A stretch of 64,000 bases of DNA from contig CALDKD010000036.1 of NCBI GenBank assembly GCA_937898885.1, forward strand, positions 1 through 64,000, written 5' to 3'. Below are positions 43,383-53,748 of this stretch, in pieces. The position numbers and the translations under genes were made by a program. Numbering within the stretch: position 1 is the first letter of the stretch; each line of letters opens with the position of its first letter. Source of the stretch: an uncultured Bacteroidales bacterium. Lineage in GTDB: Bacteria > Bacteroidota > Bacteroidia > Bacteroidales > Bacteroidaceae. The notes below the pieces were generated by a model. It was not told where the DNA came from and made no database searches. It saw only the letters and a list, made by a program, of their open reading frames with translations.

Positions 43383-45896
43383 ATGAGAAGAAAAAGTTTG
43401 ATTTCGTTACTGATGCTGTTGCTGGCGGCTCCACAGGCGTTTGCCCAGATGAGTGAGGACAAAATCATCCAGTATATAGCTGAGCAGCAGGAAAAGGGCG
43501 TCCCGCAGGAGCAGATTGTGATGGATTTGAGCCGGAGGGGCGTGACTATCCAGCAGTTGCAGAAGATGCGCGAGAAATACAACAAGAGCAATGCCTCCGG
43601 TATTCTTGGCAACACCCTTTCCGATGGCTCTACACAGAACATAACACGCTCAAGGAATCAGAGCCAGTTTACCAAGAACCCGGATTACTATTCAGAAAAG
43701 ACTCTGAATCTGATTAAATCGCAGGATCAGACTCTGCAGGACTCAAGGGCAAACGAGCAGGAGCGTCTTCAGATGATGTACGATGAGTCTATGTTCCTGT
43801 TCACAGACTCCCTGTATCTGTTGAGACAGTCGCTCATGCCGAAGAAAGAGATTTTCGGACACAATCTTTTCAAAAGCGATAATCTCACGTTTCAGCCAGG
43901 CAATAATCTTGCAACTCCAAAGAACTACACCCTTGGCCCGGGCGATGAGGTTATTATAGATATCTGGGGCGCCTCGCAGACCACAATCCAGGAGACAATC
44001 TCACCGGATGGAAGCATCATCGTTGACAACATCGGACCGGTCTATCTGAATGGTCTTACTGTTCAGGAGGCCGACAAGCATCTGAAACGTGTGTTCAGCC
44101 AGATTTACTCAGGCCTGAATGACGGTGAGTCCGAGTCGCATATACAGCTCTCTCTTGGCCAGAACCGCTCGATTCTCGTTAATGTCATGGGTGAGGTTAT
44201 GTATCCCGGCTCATATCAGATGTCTTCTTTCGGTACAGTGTTCAATGCTCTGTATATGGCCGGAGGTGTCAGTGAGATAGGTACTCTCAGGGCAATAAAG
44301 GTATATCGCGCAAACCGTCAGATCGCGTCTATTGACCTTTACGATTATCTGATGAACGGAAATATCTCAAGTGATATCAGACTTGCCGACAACGATGTGG
44401 TTATGGTGGCGCCGATTAGTTGTCTTGTGAATATCGATGGCCGTATCAGACGCCCGATGTTCTACGAGATGAGCCAGAATGAGAGTCTGGCCAAACTTCT
44501 GGAGTATGCCGGAGGAATGGTGTCTGACGCCTACCGCAAGGATGTCCGTGTTACCCGTATGGGCGATATCCAGCGCAGCATCTTCACTGTCTCCTCAGAC
44601 CGTATGGACAGCTTCATCATGACTGACGGAGATTCGGTATATGTGGATTCCATTATGGTCACATACTCGAATATGGCGGAGGTGCGTGGCGCGGTCAATC
44701 ATCCGGGAATGTTCCAGGTTGGTGAGGGCATCAATACTTTGAGCGACCTTATTGAGGCTGCGGGTGGTTTCCGCGAGGATGCCTTTCTGACACGCGCGTT
44801 GCTTAACCGCACCAATCCTGACAAGACTCTGGTCAACAAGGCGGTTGACTTGAGTGGCTATCCTGGCGGATTTGCCGACGAGCAAATCCGGAATAACGAT
44901 ATCCTGTATGTACCAAGTCTGTTTGATATGCGCGAGGAGCCTACATTCAGCGTGTTTGGAGAAGTTCAGTTCCCTGGCGTATATGCTTACGCTGAGAACA
45001 CTCACATTGAGGACATTATCCTTCAGGCGGGTGGCCTTACCGATGCGGCGTCAATTGCAAAGATTGATGTGGTGCGCCGTATGCGCGACAATGAGTCGCT
45101 TGAGTCGAGTGATGACATCTCAACCACTTTCTCATTCAGCATAGACAAGGACTTGAGGATTGGCGATGAGACATTCACCCTAAATCCGTTTGATGAGGTC
45201 TATGTACGCCGCAGTCCGGGATATGCCGACAACCGTCGTGTCCAGATTGAGGGCGAGGTTATGTTCCCCGGATACTATTCGCTTTCCACGAAAGGCGAGC
45301 GTCTGAGTGATCTTGTCACACGCTCGGGACTGTTCACGTCTGAGGCATATCCGTCTGGAGCCCGTCTTGAGCGCAAGATGACGGACGACGAGAAGCTTCG
45401 TCTGAAGGACATTACCAAACTGCTTACCAAAAACGACTCTCTCAGTATGGACGTGGTTGATATGGCAAACACTTTCTATGTGGGTATCAATCTTGCCGCA
45501 GCTATGGAGGACCCAGGTGGTACTGAGGATATTTTCCTTCGTGACGGTGACCGTCTGATTGTTCCGGAGTTCTCCAACACTGTGAAAATGAACGGTCAGG
45601 TGATGTACTCCAATACCGTATCGTATCAGAAAGGCAAGAATCTGATGTATTACATAGACAAGGCCGGTGGATACAGCGAGGATGCGCGAAAGAGCAGGGC
45701 GTACGTAATATATATGAACGGAACCGTGGCAAAGGCCAGAAAGCATTCCGGCAAGCTGATTCAGCCTGGTTGCGAGATAATTGTACCGGCCAAGTCTGAG
45801 CGCGAGGGAATGAGTACGAGCGAGATACTCAGCCTCAGCTCCACATCGGCATCGCTGGCTACGGTCGTTATCGCTTTGTTGAATCTGTTCAAGTAA
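43383..45896 (+). CDS. Polysaccharide export outer-membrane protein with SLBB repeats (Wza-like)
   Basis: 837 residues. Signal peptide MRRKSLISLLMLLLAAPQAFAQ, then a helical ~130-residue N-terminal part. The Poly_export domain (YTLGPGDEVIIDIWGASQTTIQETISPDGSIIVDNIGPVYLNG) comes next. Several SLBB domains follow (VMGEVMYPGSYQMSSFGTVFNALYMAGG; VRGAVNHPGMFQVGEGINTLSDLIEAAGG; VFGEVQFPGVYAYAENTHIEDIILQAGG; IEGEVMFPGYYSLSTKGERLSDLV). A C-terminal hydrophobic segment (ATVVIALLNLF) closes it. It forms the translocation channel for exopolysaccharide. First gene of the locus; the Wzz gene follows after 11 bases. Confidence 0.93.
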   Translation: MRRKSLISLLMLLLAAPQAFAQMSEDKIIQYIAEQQEKGVPQEQIVMDLSRRGVTIQQLQKMREKYNKSNASGILGNTLSDGSTQNITRSRNQSQFTKNPDYYSEKTLNLIKSQDQTLQDSRANEQERLQMMYDESMFLFTDSLYLLRQSLMPKKEIFGHNLFKSDNLTFQPGNNLATPKNYTLGPGDEVIIDIWGASQTTIQETISPDGSIIVDNIGPVYLNGLTVQEADKHLKRVFSQIYSGLNDGESESHIQLSLGQNRSILVNVMGEVMYPGSYQMSSFGTVFNALYMAGGVSEIGTLRAIKVYRANRQIASIDLYDYLMNGNISSDIRLADNDVVMVAPISCLVNIDGRIRRPMFYEMSQNESLAKLLEYAGGMVSDAYRKDVRVTRMGDIQRSIFTVSSDRMDSFIMTDGDSVYVDSIMVTYSNMAEVRGAVNHPGMFQVGEGINTLSDLIEAAGGFREDAFLTRALLNRTNPDKTLVNKAVDLSGYPGGFADEQIRNNDILYVPSLFDMREEPTFSVFGEVQFPGVYAYAENTHIEDIILQAGGLTDAASIAKIDVVRRMRDNESLESSDDISTTFSFSIDKDLRIGDETFTLNPFDEVYVRRSPGYADNRRVQIEGEVMFPGYYSLSTKGERLSDLVTRSGLFTSEAYPSGARLERKMTDDEKLRLKDITKLLTKNDSLSMDVVDMANTFYVGINLAAAMEDPGGTEDIFLRDGDRLIVPEFSNTVKMNGQVMYSNTVSYQKGKNLMYYIDKAGGYSEDARKSRAYVIYMNGTVAKARKHSGKLIQPGCEIIVPAKSEREGMSTSEILSLSSTSASLATVVIALLNLFK

Positions 45897-45907
45897 ACCA
45901 TACCGAT

Positions 45908-46996
45908 ATGAATGAGGAGAAAGGTGGCAACATTGATATAGTAGGGATAATCCTTTTACTCTGGTCCAAGAGGAAACGTATTATTATAAATTGCGTAATA
46001 GGTGGCATCCTGTCCATAATAATCGCATATAGCATTCCTAAAGAATATACCTCTGAGGTCGTGCTGGCTCCTGAGCTGGCATCCTCAATGTCGGGACTGT
46101 CAGGTGGCCTGAGCTCATTGGCCTCTATGGCAGGTGTGGATTTGAGCCTGGGAGGAGGCGAGGATGCCTTGTATCCGGAATTGTATCCGCAAATAGTTGA
46201 GTCAACGCCTTTCCTGTGCGAGCTGATGTCGTTGCCTGTGCAAGGCTCATATAAAAAGGAGCCGATAGACACGGATCTTTATCATTATCTTCGCTCATAT
46301 CAGCGTACTCCCTGGTGGGAGAAGATATTGGGAGCTCCAGGCAAGATGATTCAGAAGTTGAAATCAAATCCTGTCGATACCATTGTTCCGACTTCTGTGC
46401 TGGACAGCAGGCATCTTACCAGAAGACAGCAGACCATAATGAAGTCGCTAAGTAAGAAAATCAGTGTTGATGTGGATAAAGGCACCAGTGTGATATCGCT
46501 CGGCGTCACTATGCAGGATCCGGCCATAGCCGCTGATGTGGCGCAGGCTGTGTCGGATAACCTTCAGAACTATATTGTGAGATACAGGTCTGCTAAGGCA
46601 CGCAAGGATCTGGAGTATATGGAACTGGTGTACAATGATTCCAAACAGAAGTATTACGATGCCCAAAGTAAATACGCATTGTATGCAGACCAACACCAGG
46701 GACTGGTCAGAATGCAGCATCAGATTGAGCTGAACCGCTTGGAGAACGAGCAGAATCTTGCCTATAACATATATGACCAGATTTCTTCACAATATGAGAT
46801 CTCAAAGGCAAAAGTACAGGAACAGACCCCGGTTTGTGTGGTGATGCAGCCACCGGTCGTGCCGTTCAAAGCCTCAGCTCCGAAAAAGATGATGATGGGA
46901 CTGTTGTTCGTATTCCTTGCGTTTTTTGGAACGTCTTGCTGGTTTATCATCAAAGACCGTCTATTGGAAGGTAGGGATAATGGTCTCCGTGAGTGA
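45908..46996 (+). CDS. Chain-length determinant protein (Wzz family)
   Basis: 362 residues. Two membrane helices, at ~25-42 (IINCVIGGILSIIIAY) and ~330-350 (MMMGLLFVFLAFFGTSCWFII), frame a periplasmic part with a coiled coil (ARKDLEYMELVYNDSKQKYYDAQSKYALYAD). VVPFKASAPKK before the last helix is the Pro-rich Wzz motif. There is no fused tyrosine-kinase domain, so this is the Wzz rather than the Wzc type. It sets polymer length in the inner membrane. Its stop overlaps the GTG of the next gene. Confidence 0.88.
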   Translation: MNEEKGGNIDIVGIILLLWSKRKRIIINCVIGGILSIIIAYSIPKEYTSEVVLAPELASSMSGLSGGLSSLASMAGVDLSLGGGEDALYPELYPQIVESTPFLCELMSLPVQGSYKKEPIDTDLYHYLRSYQRTPWWEKILGAPGKMIQKLKSNPVDTIVPTSVLDSRHLTRRQQTIMKSLSKKISVDVDKGTSVISLGVTMQDPAIAADVAQAVSDNLQNYIVRYRSAKARKDLEYMELVYNDSKQKYYDAQSKYALYADQHQGLVRMQHQIELNRLENEQNLAYNIYDQISSQYEISKAKVQEQTPVCVVMQPPVVPFKASAPKKMMMGLLFVFLAFFGTSCWFIIKDRLLEGRDNGLRE

Positions 46997-48264
46997 GGTT
47001 GACAGAAATAAGTATGGGTCCTGTTCTTGATTCTCTGACTGTTTTGTGCCTTTTCGTTGAGGTGGCACTTTTGCTGTACCTTGAGAAATTAAGTTGGAAA
47101 ACCATATATACTCCTTTAAGCTTTGTGATGTTGCCATATACCGCAGTGCTGGTAGTGACTTTGCTGGTGGCTGGCAGCAAGTTCGGCTTTGTGGAATTTT
47201 ACTATCCCAGTATAATATTATGGATTGTAGGTATCGCGCTGTTTGCGATACCGAGTCTGACGCTAGGATATGTGGCCAATAAGTCCGGTATCCAGACAGT
47301 CAGGCCTTTAGAGAACAATGAAATGCCACCGATAGTGCTCTGGATAGGACTTTTCTGTTGTGTGGCATTCCTCTATCACCTCAGACAGATGTCGGGATCC
47401 TCAGCAGAGGATTTCGGATCAGACAGTTTTGGCGAGGAATTCAGCGGTGGAGGCATCTGGGGACAATTGCGCCAGCTTACCATTCCCATATTGATTATGT
47501 CTGTGTATTATGCGGACCGTACTCATTGGTGGCTATGGCTTATTGTCGTACTGCTGGTAATAGTAAGCCTTATCAATCAGGTTAAGGGTTGGACTATCAT
47601 ACCGTGTCTTGCCGGACTTGCCATGCGTATATATACCGGGAGATTGAGAGTTACGCTCAAGCTGATGGCATACGTGATTATCGGGGCTTTCGCAGTGTTC
47701 TTCATATCGTATGGCCTCTCTATTCTTTTTGTGCAGAAAAGAGGAGTAAGCAGTGAGTTCATGGAATTCCTGTTCGGGCACTTTTTCCATTATCTGACAA
47801 GCGGCACACTGGGGCTGAGTATGGATATGGAAAGAGGCTTTCCTGATGCCGGCGGTGATTTCGAGATGATAATAGCGCAAGTGGTGAATCTGTTCAGGCA
47901 TTTCACGGGAGACGGAGAAATGGTGAATCCGTTGAATCCGCTGTATTTCAATACCGGTATCACCTTGACTAATGTCCGCACATTATTCGGCACCTTGTAC
48001 ATCAATTCCAATGCAATTCAGTTTGTTCTGTATATCCTTTTCCTGAGCACCCTGATGTATATGCTCAAGCTTGCTATGGCAAGGTTCAGCAATATATACG
48101 TTTACACCATATATTTTTTTAACTGCATACTGCTTTTCATGAGCTGGTTTGATTTGTACTTTGCCAGCCTGATTGTGTTTGAGATGCCTGTCATCACTTT
48201 GTTGCTGTGGTTGTGTGAGTGGATGCTGGCACCTCGCCATAAAAGTATAGAACTTTCATTATGA
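46993..48264 (+). CDS. Wzy-type polysaccharide polymerase
   Basis: 423 residues, about ten membrane helices, beginning LDSLTVLCLFVEVALLLYL. The larger loop (MSGSSAEDFGSDSFGEEFSGGGIWGQLRQLTIPI) and the later HYLTSGTLGLSMDMERGFPDAGGDFE fit the oligosaccharide repeat-unit polymerase family. Start GTG 46993 overlaps the Wzz stop (GTGA); ATG 47014 is the alternative. It would join repeat units on the periplasmic side. Sequence similarity in this family is weak, so the call rests on topology and context. Confidence 0.75.
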   Translation: MRLTEISMGPVLDSLTVLCLFVEVALLLYLEKLSWKTIYTPLSFVMLPYTAVLVVTLLVAGSKFGFVEFYYPSIILWIVGIALFAIPSLTLGYVANKSGIQTVRPLENNEMPPIVLWIGLFCCVAFLYHLRQMSGSSAEDFGSDSFGEEFSGGGIWGQLRQLTIPILIMSVYYADRTHWWLWLIVVLLVIVSLINQVKGWTIIPCLAGLAMRIYTGRLRVTLKLMAYVIIGAFAVFFISYGLSILFVQKRGVSSEFMEFLFGHFFHYLTSGTLGLSMDMERGFPDAGGDFEMIIAQVVNLFRHFTGDGEMVNPLNPLYFNTGITLTNVRTLFGTLYINSNAIQFVLYILFLSTLMYMLKLAMARFSNIYVYTIYFFNCILLFMSWFDLYFASLIVFEMPVITLLLWLCEWMLAPRHKSIELSL

Positions 48265-49193
48265 CTGCTATAATTCTTCTTAACTGGAACGGTTGGACCG
48301 ATACCATAGCCTGCCTGGAGTCGTTGGCTAAGGCTGAGGGAGATTTCTTTGTAGTAGTGGCTGACAACAACTCGTCGGATGATTCCCTTGAGCGTCTGCG
48401 TCATTACGTACAGAATAACGGCAAGCTGGCAGTGCATATCCTTCCCCTGGATAGGAACTATGGTTTTGCCGTAGGAAACAACAAAGCTCTGGAATATGCA
48501 TATACATTAAATCCCGACAGCTATTTCCTGTTGAATAATGATACAGAGGTTGATCCGTGCTTCCTGACACAAATCCTGGAGTTCTCGAAAACACACCAGG
48601 ATTACAGGGCGCTTACTCCCAGGATAAACTATTTCTATGAGAACAATCTGGTATGGATGTGTGGCGGAAGGCTGACATTTGGCTCAAGAGAGAGGTTTTA
48701 TCCTGATGCGGATGAGAGTGAGGTCAGGGAGAAAGTATATATACCTATTACCTATATATCCGGTTGCGCTTTGTTCTTTTATCCAGAGTTGTTGGATAGT
48801 AACCATCATCTTTTGAGCGACCGTTTCTTCTTCGGTGAGGAGGATTTTGAATTCTCACTTCGTATGCGGGAGTTTGGAGTCAAAATGGCTTGTGTGACAA
48901 ATGCGGTTATATATCACAAAGAAAGTGTCTCACAAAAAAAGATTCAAGACAAGGGCAACGTTGGCAAGCACTACTCGTTTTACCTGGGAAAGATGATAGG
49001 CTGCAGGCTATATTACGGTAAGCTCAAATTCCTTCTTTTGAAATTATTGATGTATCCGAAAATCCTTATGGTTTTTACCCGTGAATGTGATTCTTTCAAG
49101 TCTGCCGTCTCGCTTACGGACAGACTGATGAGAGATGTCAGGCATAAATACGGCATAAGCTGTGAGGATTTCTGGGGATATATGAGACGTTGA
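48261..49193 (+). CDS. Family 2 glycosyltransferase
   Basis: 310 residues. The GT-A fold is seen in TAIILLNWNGWTDTIACLESL, VVVADNNSSDDSLERL, RNYGFAVGNNKALEYA and FLLNNDTEVDP (the DxD-type site). YISGCALFFYPELL and FFGEEDFEFSLRMREFG carry the acceptor-side Glu-Asp. This is the rhamnosyltransferase-like branch (WbbL/RfbF type); donor sugar unproven. Membrane-associated on the cytosolic side. Its ATG overlaps the polymerase stop (ATGA). Confidence 0.88.
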   Translation: MTAIILLNWNGWTDTIACLESLAKAEGDFFVVVADNNSSDDSLERLRHYVQNNGKLAVHILPLDRNYGFAVGNNKALEYAYTLNPDSYFLLNNDTEVDPCFLTQILEFSKTHQDYRALTPRINYFYENNLVWMCGGRLTFGSRERFYPDADESEVREKVYIPITYISGCALFFYPELLDSNHHLLSDRFFFGEEDFEFSLRMREFGVKMACVTNAVIYHKESVSQKKIQDKGNVGKHYSFYLGKMIGCRLYYGKLKFLLLKLLMYPKILMVFTRECDSFKSAVSLTDRLMRDVRHKYGISCEDFWGYMRR

Positions 49194-49202
49194 CGATAGA
49201 AT

Positions 49203-50453
49203 ATGGGAGTCTCAAAACGGCAATGGCAGGTGGTGATGCTGTATGGCGCGACTGTGGCGGGAGTCGTGCTGGGATTTGTGGCATCAATAATCAATACAGA
49301 TACGTTGAATGTTGATGACTATGGCTCTGTCAGGTACGTTCAGAATATCATACAGTTTATAGCCTCTTTGCTGCTGTTCGGCTATTTCCTGTCGGGGAGC
49401 CGCTTGCTGGCTCTGTCGCAGGAAGAGACAAGAAGCCGGCGTATCCGTGGAGCTATGATTATTGTCCTTGCCGCCTGCTCGCTGCTGTTGATCGCGGGCA
49501 TTCTGGCAGCGGCGTATATGCATAAATCCTTGAATGTACTAAGCGCCCATAAGGAGATGTATGCACTATTCCTTGTATCGGTACCGGTATGTTTTTATCC
49601 TCTTTTCCTGAATTACATAAACACTACAGCGCAAGGAGACAACCACATTTTCCGCCTGTCTATGGCAAGACTTCTGCCTGCGTTGATCTATGTGCTGTTT
49701 GCGAATTGTATATATGGCTTATGGGGAGCGTCTCCTTCGCACATCATAATAGCCCAATGGGGCATTTATTCAATTGTACTGTTGATAATCATCCTTTCTA
49801 CGAAGGTGTCGTTCAAAGGTCAGAAAACCATATTTGAGGAGTTGAATCAAGAGAATCGCAATTATGGCTTTCTGCTGTATCTGGGCTCTCTGGCAATGGT
49901 CGCTACAAACTATATCGCAGGAATAACCCTCGGTCTTTTCAATGATGACAAATCCAATGTGGGTTTCTATACACTCGCATTGAATCTGACTAACCCGCTG
50001 GCTTATCTGCCTGGCATCATAGGCACTACGTATTTCCGCAGGTTCTCAACACAGAGAATGATACCGGCGTCTGTCATGCGCAATACAATACTGCTGACTG
50101 TCTTGTCTTGTGTCTGCTTCATCATAGCGATTCGTCCGGTGGTATCATTCTTATATAAGCCAGAGTATGATAAAGTCGGGATTTACGCCTCGTGGATGTC
50201 TGTGGGTTTCTGCATACATGGAATAGGAGATATGCTGAACCGCTTCCTGGGTTCTCACGGCCAGGGAAAGCCTATTCTTGTAAGCAGCATTGCCTGCGGT
50301 GTGGTCAAGGTATCAGGCTTTATCTTCCTGGTCTGGATATGGAACATTGAAGGCGCGCTTATCACAAATGTGGCAAGCTCAACTATATATTTTGTTGTTT
50401 TGCTTATTTATTATAAAAAGCATATAGGCGATGTTAGTCTTACTTTAGCTTGA
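49203..50453 (+). CDS. Oligosaccharide flippase (Wzx/MATE-like)
   Basis: 416 residues with about 12 membrane helices (VVMLYGATVAGVVLGFVASIIN at the start; FVVLLIYYKK at the end). NVDDYGSVRYVQNII resembles the start of polysaccharide-biosynthesis flippases. It would turn the lipid-linked repeat unit across the inner membrane. Nine bases after the GT2 gene, before the ATP-grasp gene. Confidence 0.83.
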   Translation: MGVSKRQWQVVMLYGATVAGVVLGFVASIINTDTLNVDDYGSVRYVQNIIQFIASLLLFGYFLSGSRLLALSQEETRSRRIRGAMIIVLAACSLLLIAGILAAAYMHKSLNVLSAHKEMYALFLVSVPVCFYPLFLNYINTTAQGDNHIFRLSMARLLPALIYVLFANCIYGLWGASPSHIIIAQWGIYSIVLLIIILSTKVSFKGQKTIFEELNQENRNYGFLLYLGSLAMVATNYIAGITLGLFNDDKSNVGFYTLALNLTNPLAYLPGIIGTTYFRRFSTQRMIPASVMRNTILLTVLSCVCFIIAIRPVVSFLYKPEYDKVGIYASWMSVGFCIHGIGDMLNRFLGSHGQGKPILVSSIACGVVKVSGFIFLVWIWNIEGALITNVASSTIYFVVLLIYYKKHIGDVSLTLA

Positions 50454-50468
50454 ATCTGATTATTGGTT

Positions 50469-51395
50469 ATGAGTATTATATCAAAAATAAGGTATTCCGG
50501 TTTTGTTCAAAGTCCGTATGTAAAACAACCGCTTCTGTCTGCAAGACTTGGATTTTTACGTCTTTTGATGCTTGTATTGGGAGAGAGAGGCTTTATCGGG
50601 CTTAGGTACTATTTGCGTTTCGGCAAGAAAATCAATCTGGATAATCCCAAAACGTTCAATGAGAAACTCAATTGGCTGAAATTGTATGACAGGAATCCTG
50701 TTTACACCATAATGGCCGATAAGTATGGCGCCAAGGAATTTGTGGCAGAGCGCATAGGCAGTGAATACGTTGTGCCTTGTTATGGAGTCTGGAGCAGGTT
50801 TAAGGATATTGATTTCGATTCCCTGCCAGGGCAGTTCGTGCTGAAGACCGCCCATAACAGCTGCTGCACATATATAGTACGCGATAAGTCCGGTATGGAA
50901 ACCGGAAAAATGTCTTGTGTAATCTGGCATTTCCTGCATCGTAATCTTTTTTACGGATTCGGTGAGTGGCCGTATAAGAATATACCGCACCGTGTCCTGG
51001 CAGAGAGACTTCTGGATGATCATACAGGTACGGAGCTGCAGGACTACAAGTTCTGGTGCTTCGGAGGAGTGCCGCGGCTGATGTACTTCTCAGTCAAGTC
51101 CAGAAATGTCTATGAGAATTTTTATGATATGGATTTCAAGCCTGTCTATATAAATCATGGATATCCAAGACGCGCTGATGAGTTTGAGAAGCCTGGGAAT
51201 TTTGAGCTGATGAAAAGCCTGGCTGCCAGACTGAGTACCGGAGTACCGTTTTTGCGTGTGGATTTTTTTAATGTGGACGGTCACGTGTATTTTGGTGAGA
51301 TGACTTTCTATGACTGGGCAGGAATGCGTCCGTTCAGTGATTGGAATGTCGATGTCCGTCTGGGTGAGTGGATAGAGCTTCCTGAAAAGAAATAA
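50469..51395 (+). CDS. TupA-like ATP-grasp protein
   Basis: 308 residues from ATG 50469; TTG 50463 is possible. DNPKTFNEKLNWLKLYDRNPVYTIMADKYGAKEFV is the conserved start of the TupA-like ATP-grasp family. GQFVLKTAHNSCC is the ATP-binding Lys region, and FLRVDFFNVDGHVYFGEMTFYDWAGM holds the metal-binding Asp/Glu. Members in polysaccharide loci are thought to ligate amino acids or other groups to sugars. The exact substrate is unknown. Cytosolic. Confidence 0.85.
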   Translation: MSIISKIRYSGFVQSPYVKQPLLSARLGFLRLLMLVLGERGFIGLRYYLRFGKKINLDNPKTFNEKLNWLKLYDRNPVYTIMADKYGAKEFVAERIGSEYVVPCYGVWSRFKDIDFDSLPGQFVLKTAHNSCCTYIVRDKSGMETGKMSCVIWHFLHRNLFYGFGEWPYKNIPHRVLAERLLDDHTGTELQDYKFWCFGGVPRLMYFSVKSRNVYENFYDMDFKPVYINHGYPRRADEFEKPGNFELMKSLAARLSTGVPFLRVDFFNVDGHVYFGEMTFYDWAGMRPFSDWNVDVRLGEWIELPEKK

Positions 51396-51407
51396 TGTGC
51401 ATATAGA

Positions 51408-52445
51408 ATGAAGTGCGGCAAAGTAATATTAATCGGCGATATTGATCTTCATCGTTTTCCGTACAATGGAGAGAAAATGAAAAATCAGTTGTTCCTGCGC
51501 CATTTCAGGACAATATTTGACAAGGTCATTCCTGTTGATGTCCACGACTGGAAACACCGTCCGTGGTGTATGGCTGTAATGCTGTGGCAACTGCTCTTCA
51601 ATAGAAACGCCAAAGTGATCCTTTCCGCTTGCGATGAGCATACCTATCAACTCATAAAGTTCCTATATTATGTGAGGTTGAAGAAAAACGTGTTCTATTG
51701 GGTAGTAGGAGGCGGATTCCACGAGAAAATGAGGAGAGGAGAGTTTGAGAGACGTTATTACGGCTTTCTGAAAATGATCATTGTTCAAAGTCCGGATATG
51801 GTTGACACCTTGCAACGGCTTGGATTTGACAATGTAATGTTCGTTCCAAACTCAAAACCCGTATATGAGGTTACCCATTGCGGAAAGCAGGGAATCGTGA
51901 GATTCGCGTTTCTTTCCAGAATAGAGCCGACGAAGGGTTGTGACCATATTCTTGAATGTGTCAGAGAATTGAATCAGGCTGGTTTGCAGAGCCGCTTTGA
52001 GGTTACATTCTATGGAAAAGTGGCCAGCGATTACGAGGCGGATTTCAATAGGAAGGTTGAGGACTTGCCAAATGTGACATACTATGGAATACTTGACCTT
52101 ACCTCCGCCGGTGGCTATGGTATCCTGGCAGACAATGATGTCTTCCTTTTCCCGACTTTTTATCGTAATGAGGGATTCCCCGGAGTACTCATCGATGCCT
52201 TTATCGCTGGGCTTCCGATAATAGCATCAGACTGGCATTTCAACAGCCAGCTGATTGATGTGGGACGTACAGGCGTGATAATAGAGCATGATAATTGCGC
52301 GGAGCTTAAAAATGCGATGGAATCTTTTATCAACAGCAAATACTATATTGAGGATATGAGACGTTATTGTATTGAGAAAGCAAAAGAATATGATGTGAGA
52401 AATGTGCTTTGTCCGCAAACCCTTGAAAGGATAGGGCTTTTGTGA
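51408..52445 (+). CDS. Family 4-type glycosyltransferase
   Basis: 345 residues, GT-B fold. The C-terminal donor domain has FAFLSRIEPTKGCDHILECV and then FLFPTFYRNEGFPGVLIDAFIAGLPIIASDW, the EX7E-type nucleotide-sugar binding motif (Glu in NEGFP). The N-terminal acceptor domain is less typical. It lies 12 bases after the ATP-grasp gene. Transfers a sugar in repeat-unit assembly; donor not known. Confidence 0.88.
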   Translation: MKCGKVILIGDIDLHRFPYNGEKMKNQLFLRHFRTIFDKVIPVDVHDWKHRPWCMAVMLWQLLFNRNAKVILSACDEHTYQLIKFLYYVRLKKNVFYWVVGGGFHEKMRRGEFERRYYGFLKMIIVQSPDMVDTLQRLGFDNVMFVPNSKPVYEVTHCGKQGIVRFAFLSRIEPTKGCDHILECVRELNQAGLQSRFEVTFYGKVASDYEADFNRKVEDLPNVTYYGILDLTSAGGYGILADNDVFLFPTFYRNEGFPGVLIDAFIAGLPIIASDWHFNSQLIDVGRTGVIIEHDNCAELKNAMESFINSKYYIEDMRRYCIEKAKEYDVRNVLCPQTLERIGLL

Positions 52446-52489
52446 TTCTAACAGGGTGTTCTTTCGCTGATTAATGCTATAGATATTAT

Positions 52490-53680
52490 ATGAAGATACT
52501 GATAGTCTCATCTCATTATTCTCCGGAAATCGGAGCGGCTCCTGCCAGAATAACCAATATGGCAAAGGGCTTGCATAATATGGGGTATGAAGTTGATGTC
52601 CTGACTTGTCTGCCGAACTATCCCCAGAATAGAATATACGAAGGGTATCGGCATCGGCTGTCAAAAAAAGAGGTCCTGGATGATATTACGGTCTTTCATT
52701 ATTGGACTTGCACCAGCATATCAGACAGGCCTATAAAACGCGCGTTGTCAATGTTTGCCTTCGCCTTTACATTGTGGTGCTTCGCATTTCATATAAGACG
52801 TATAAAATCGTATGACAAGGTAATAATACAGACTCCCACAATAGTATCGGCCGCATCCGCGATGGTGTTGTTCAAATTGTTGTATAGGAAGAATGTAGTT
52901 CTTAATGTGTCAGATTTGTGGCCATTGACCGCTGTGGCCATGGGCGTTATGAGAAAGACTCAGATGTCATATAAATATATGGCCTGGCTGGAGAGGTTCC
53001 TGTATTCGCGGTCTGATAGTGTAATAGGTCAATCCTCGGAGATAGTAAGCCATGTAAAGGAAATGTTTCCTGATAAGAGTACATTCATATATAGAAATCT
53101 CCAACCCTCGTCAGATAATGTACAGCGAAAGCCCAGGCATCGTCATTCTCCGTTGAGAATCGTATATGCCGGTTTGCTGGGATATGCCCAGAATGTGAGC
53201 GCATTGATACAGTCTGTCGATTTCAGGAAGCTTGGCGCAGAGATGCATCTATATGGCGGCGGCGGACAGGTGGAAAACATCAAGTCTTATATTGACGGTG
53301 GTGCTGAGAATGTATTTTACCATGGAGTTGTCCCAAAATCTGAGGTGAATGGACTGCTGAATGAATATGATGTGTCGGTGGTTCCTTTGGCGGCGGCAAT
53401 CTATGGCGCCGTTCCTTCCAAGATCTATGAGTTGCTGCCTGCTGGTATTCCTGTCTTGTTCAGCGGTGAGGGAGAGGGCGCAGGAATCGTAAACCGTCTG
53501 GACGTGGGATTTAATTCCGCGCCTGGAGACTATGAGTCACTCTCTGAGAATATCAGTAAGATAATATCAATGAGCGATGATGAGTATTCATCTCTGGTTG
53601 AGCATTGTTACCAAGCCGCCTCTGGCGAGTTTTCCTTCTCTGCTCAGATGAACCGCCTTGATGCTTTCCTGAAAAGCTGA
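52490..53680 (+). CDS. Family 4-type glycosyltransferase, WbuB-like
   Basis: 396 residues. MKILIVSSHYSPEIGAAPARITNMAKGL is the standard start of WbuB-type enzymes, with VLTCLPNYPQNRIYEGY. The C-terminal domain has RIVYAGLLGYAQNVSALI, MHLYGGGGQVENI and VVPLAAAIYGAVPSKIYELLPAGIPVL with the catalytic Glu. WbuB transfers N-acetylfucosamine in some O-antigens; the donor here is not settled. Last transferase before the separate wecC-wecB unit. Confidence 0.88.
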   Translation: MKILIVSSHYSPEIGAAPARITNMAKGLHNMGYEVDVLTCLPNYPQNRIYEGYRHRLSKKEVLDDITVFHYWTCTSISDRPIKRALSMFAFAFTLWCFAFHIRRIKSYDKVIIQTPTIVSAASAMVLFKLLYRKNVVLNVSDLWPLTAVAMGVMRKTQMSYKYMAWLERFLYSRSDSVIGQSSEIVSHVKEMFPDKSTFIYRNLQPSSDNVQRKPRHRHSPLRIVYAGLLGYAQNVSALIQSVDFRKLGAEMHLYGGGGQVENIKSYIDGGAENVFYHGVVPKSEVNGLLNEYDVSVVPLAAAIYGAVPSKIYELLPAGIPVLFSGEGEGAGIVNRLDVGFNSAPGDYESLSENISKIISMSDDEYSSLVEHCYQAASGEFSFSAQMNRLDAFLKS

Positions 53681-53748
53681 TGACAAAGGTTGATGTTGAC
53701 TAATTTTGCGTTTTTTACCTTTTGTTTCCAGCTTTGCTAAAAAATCTT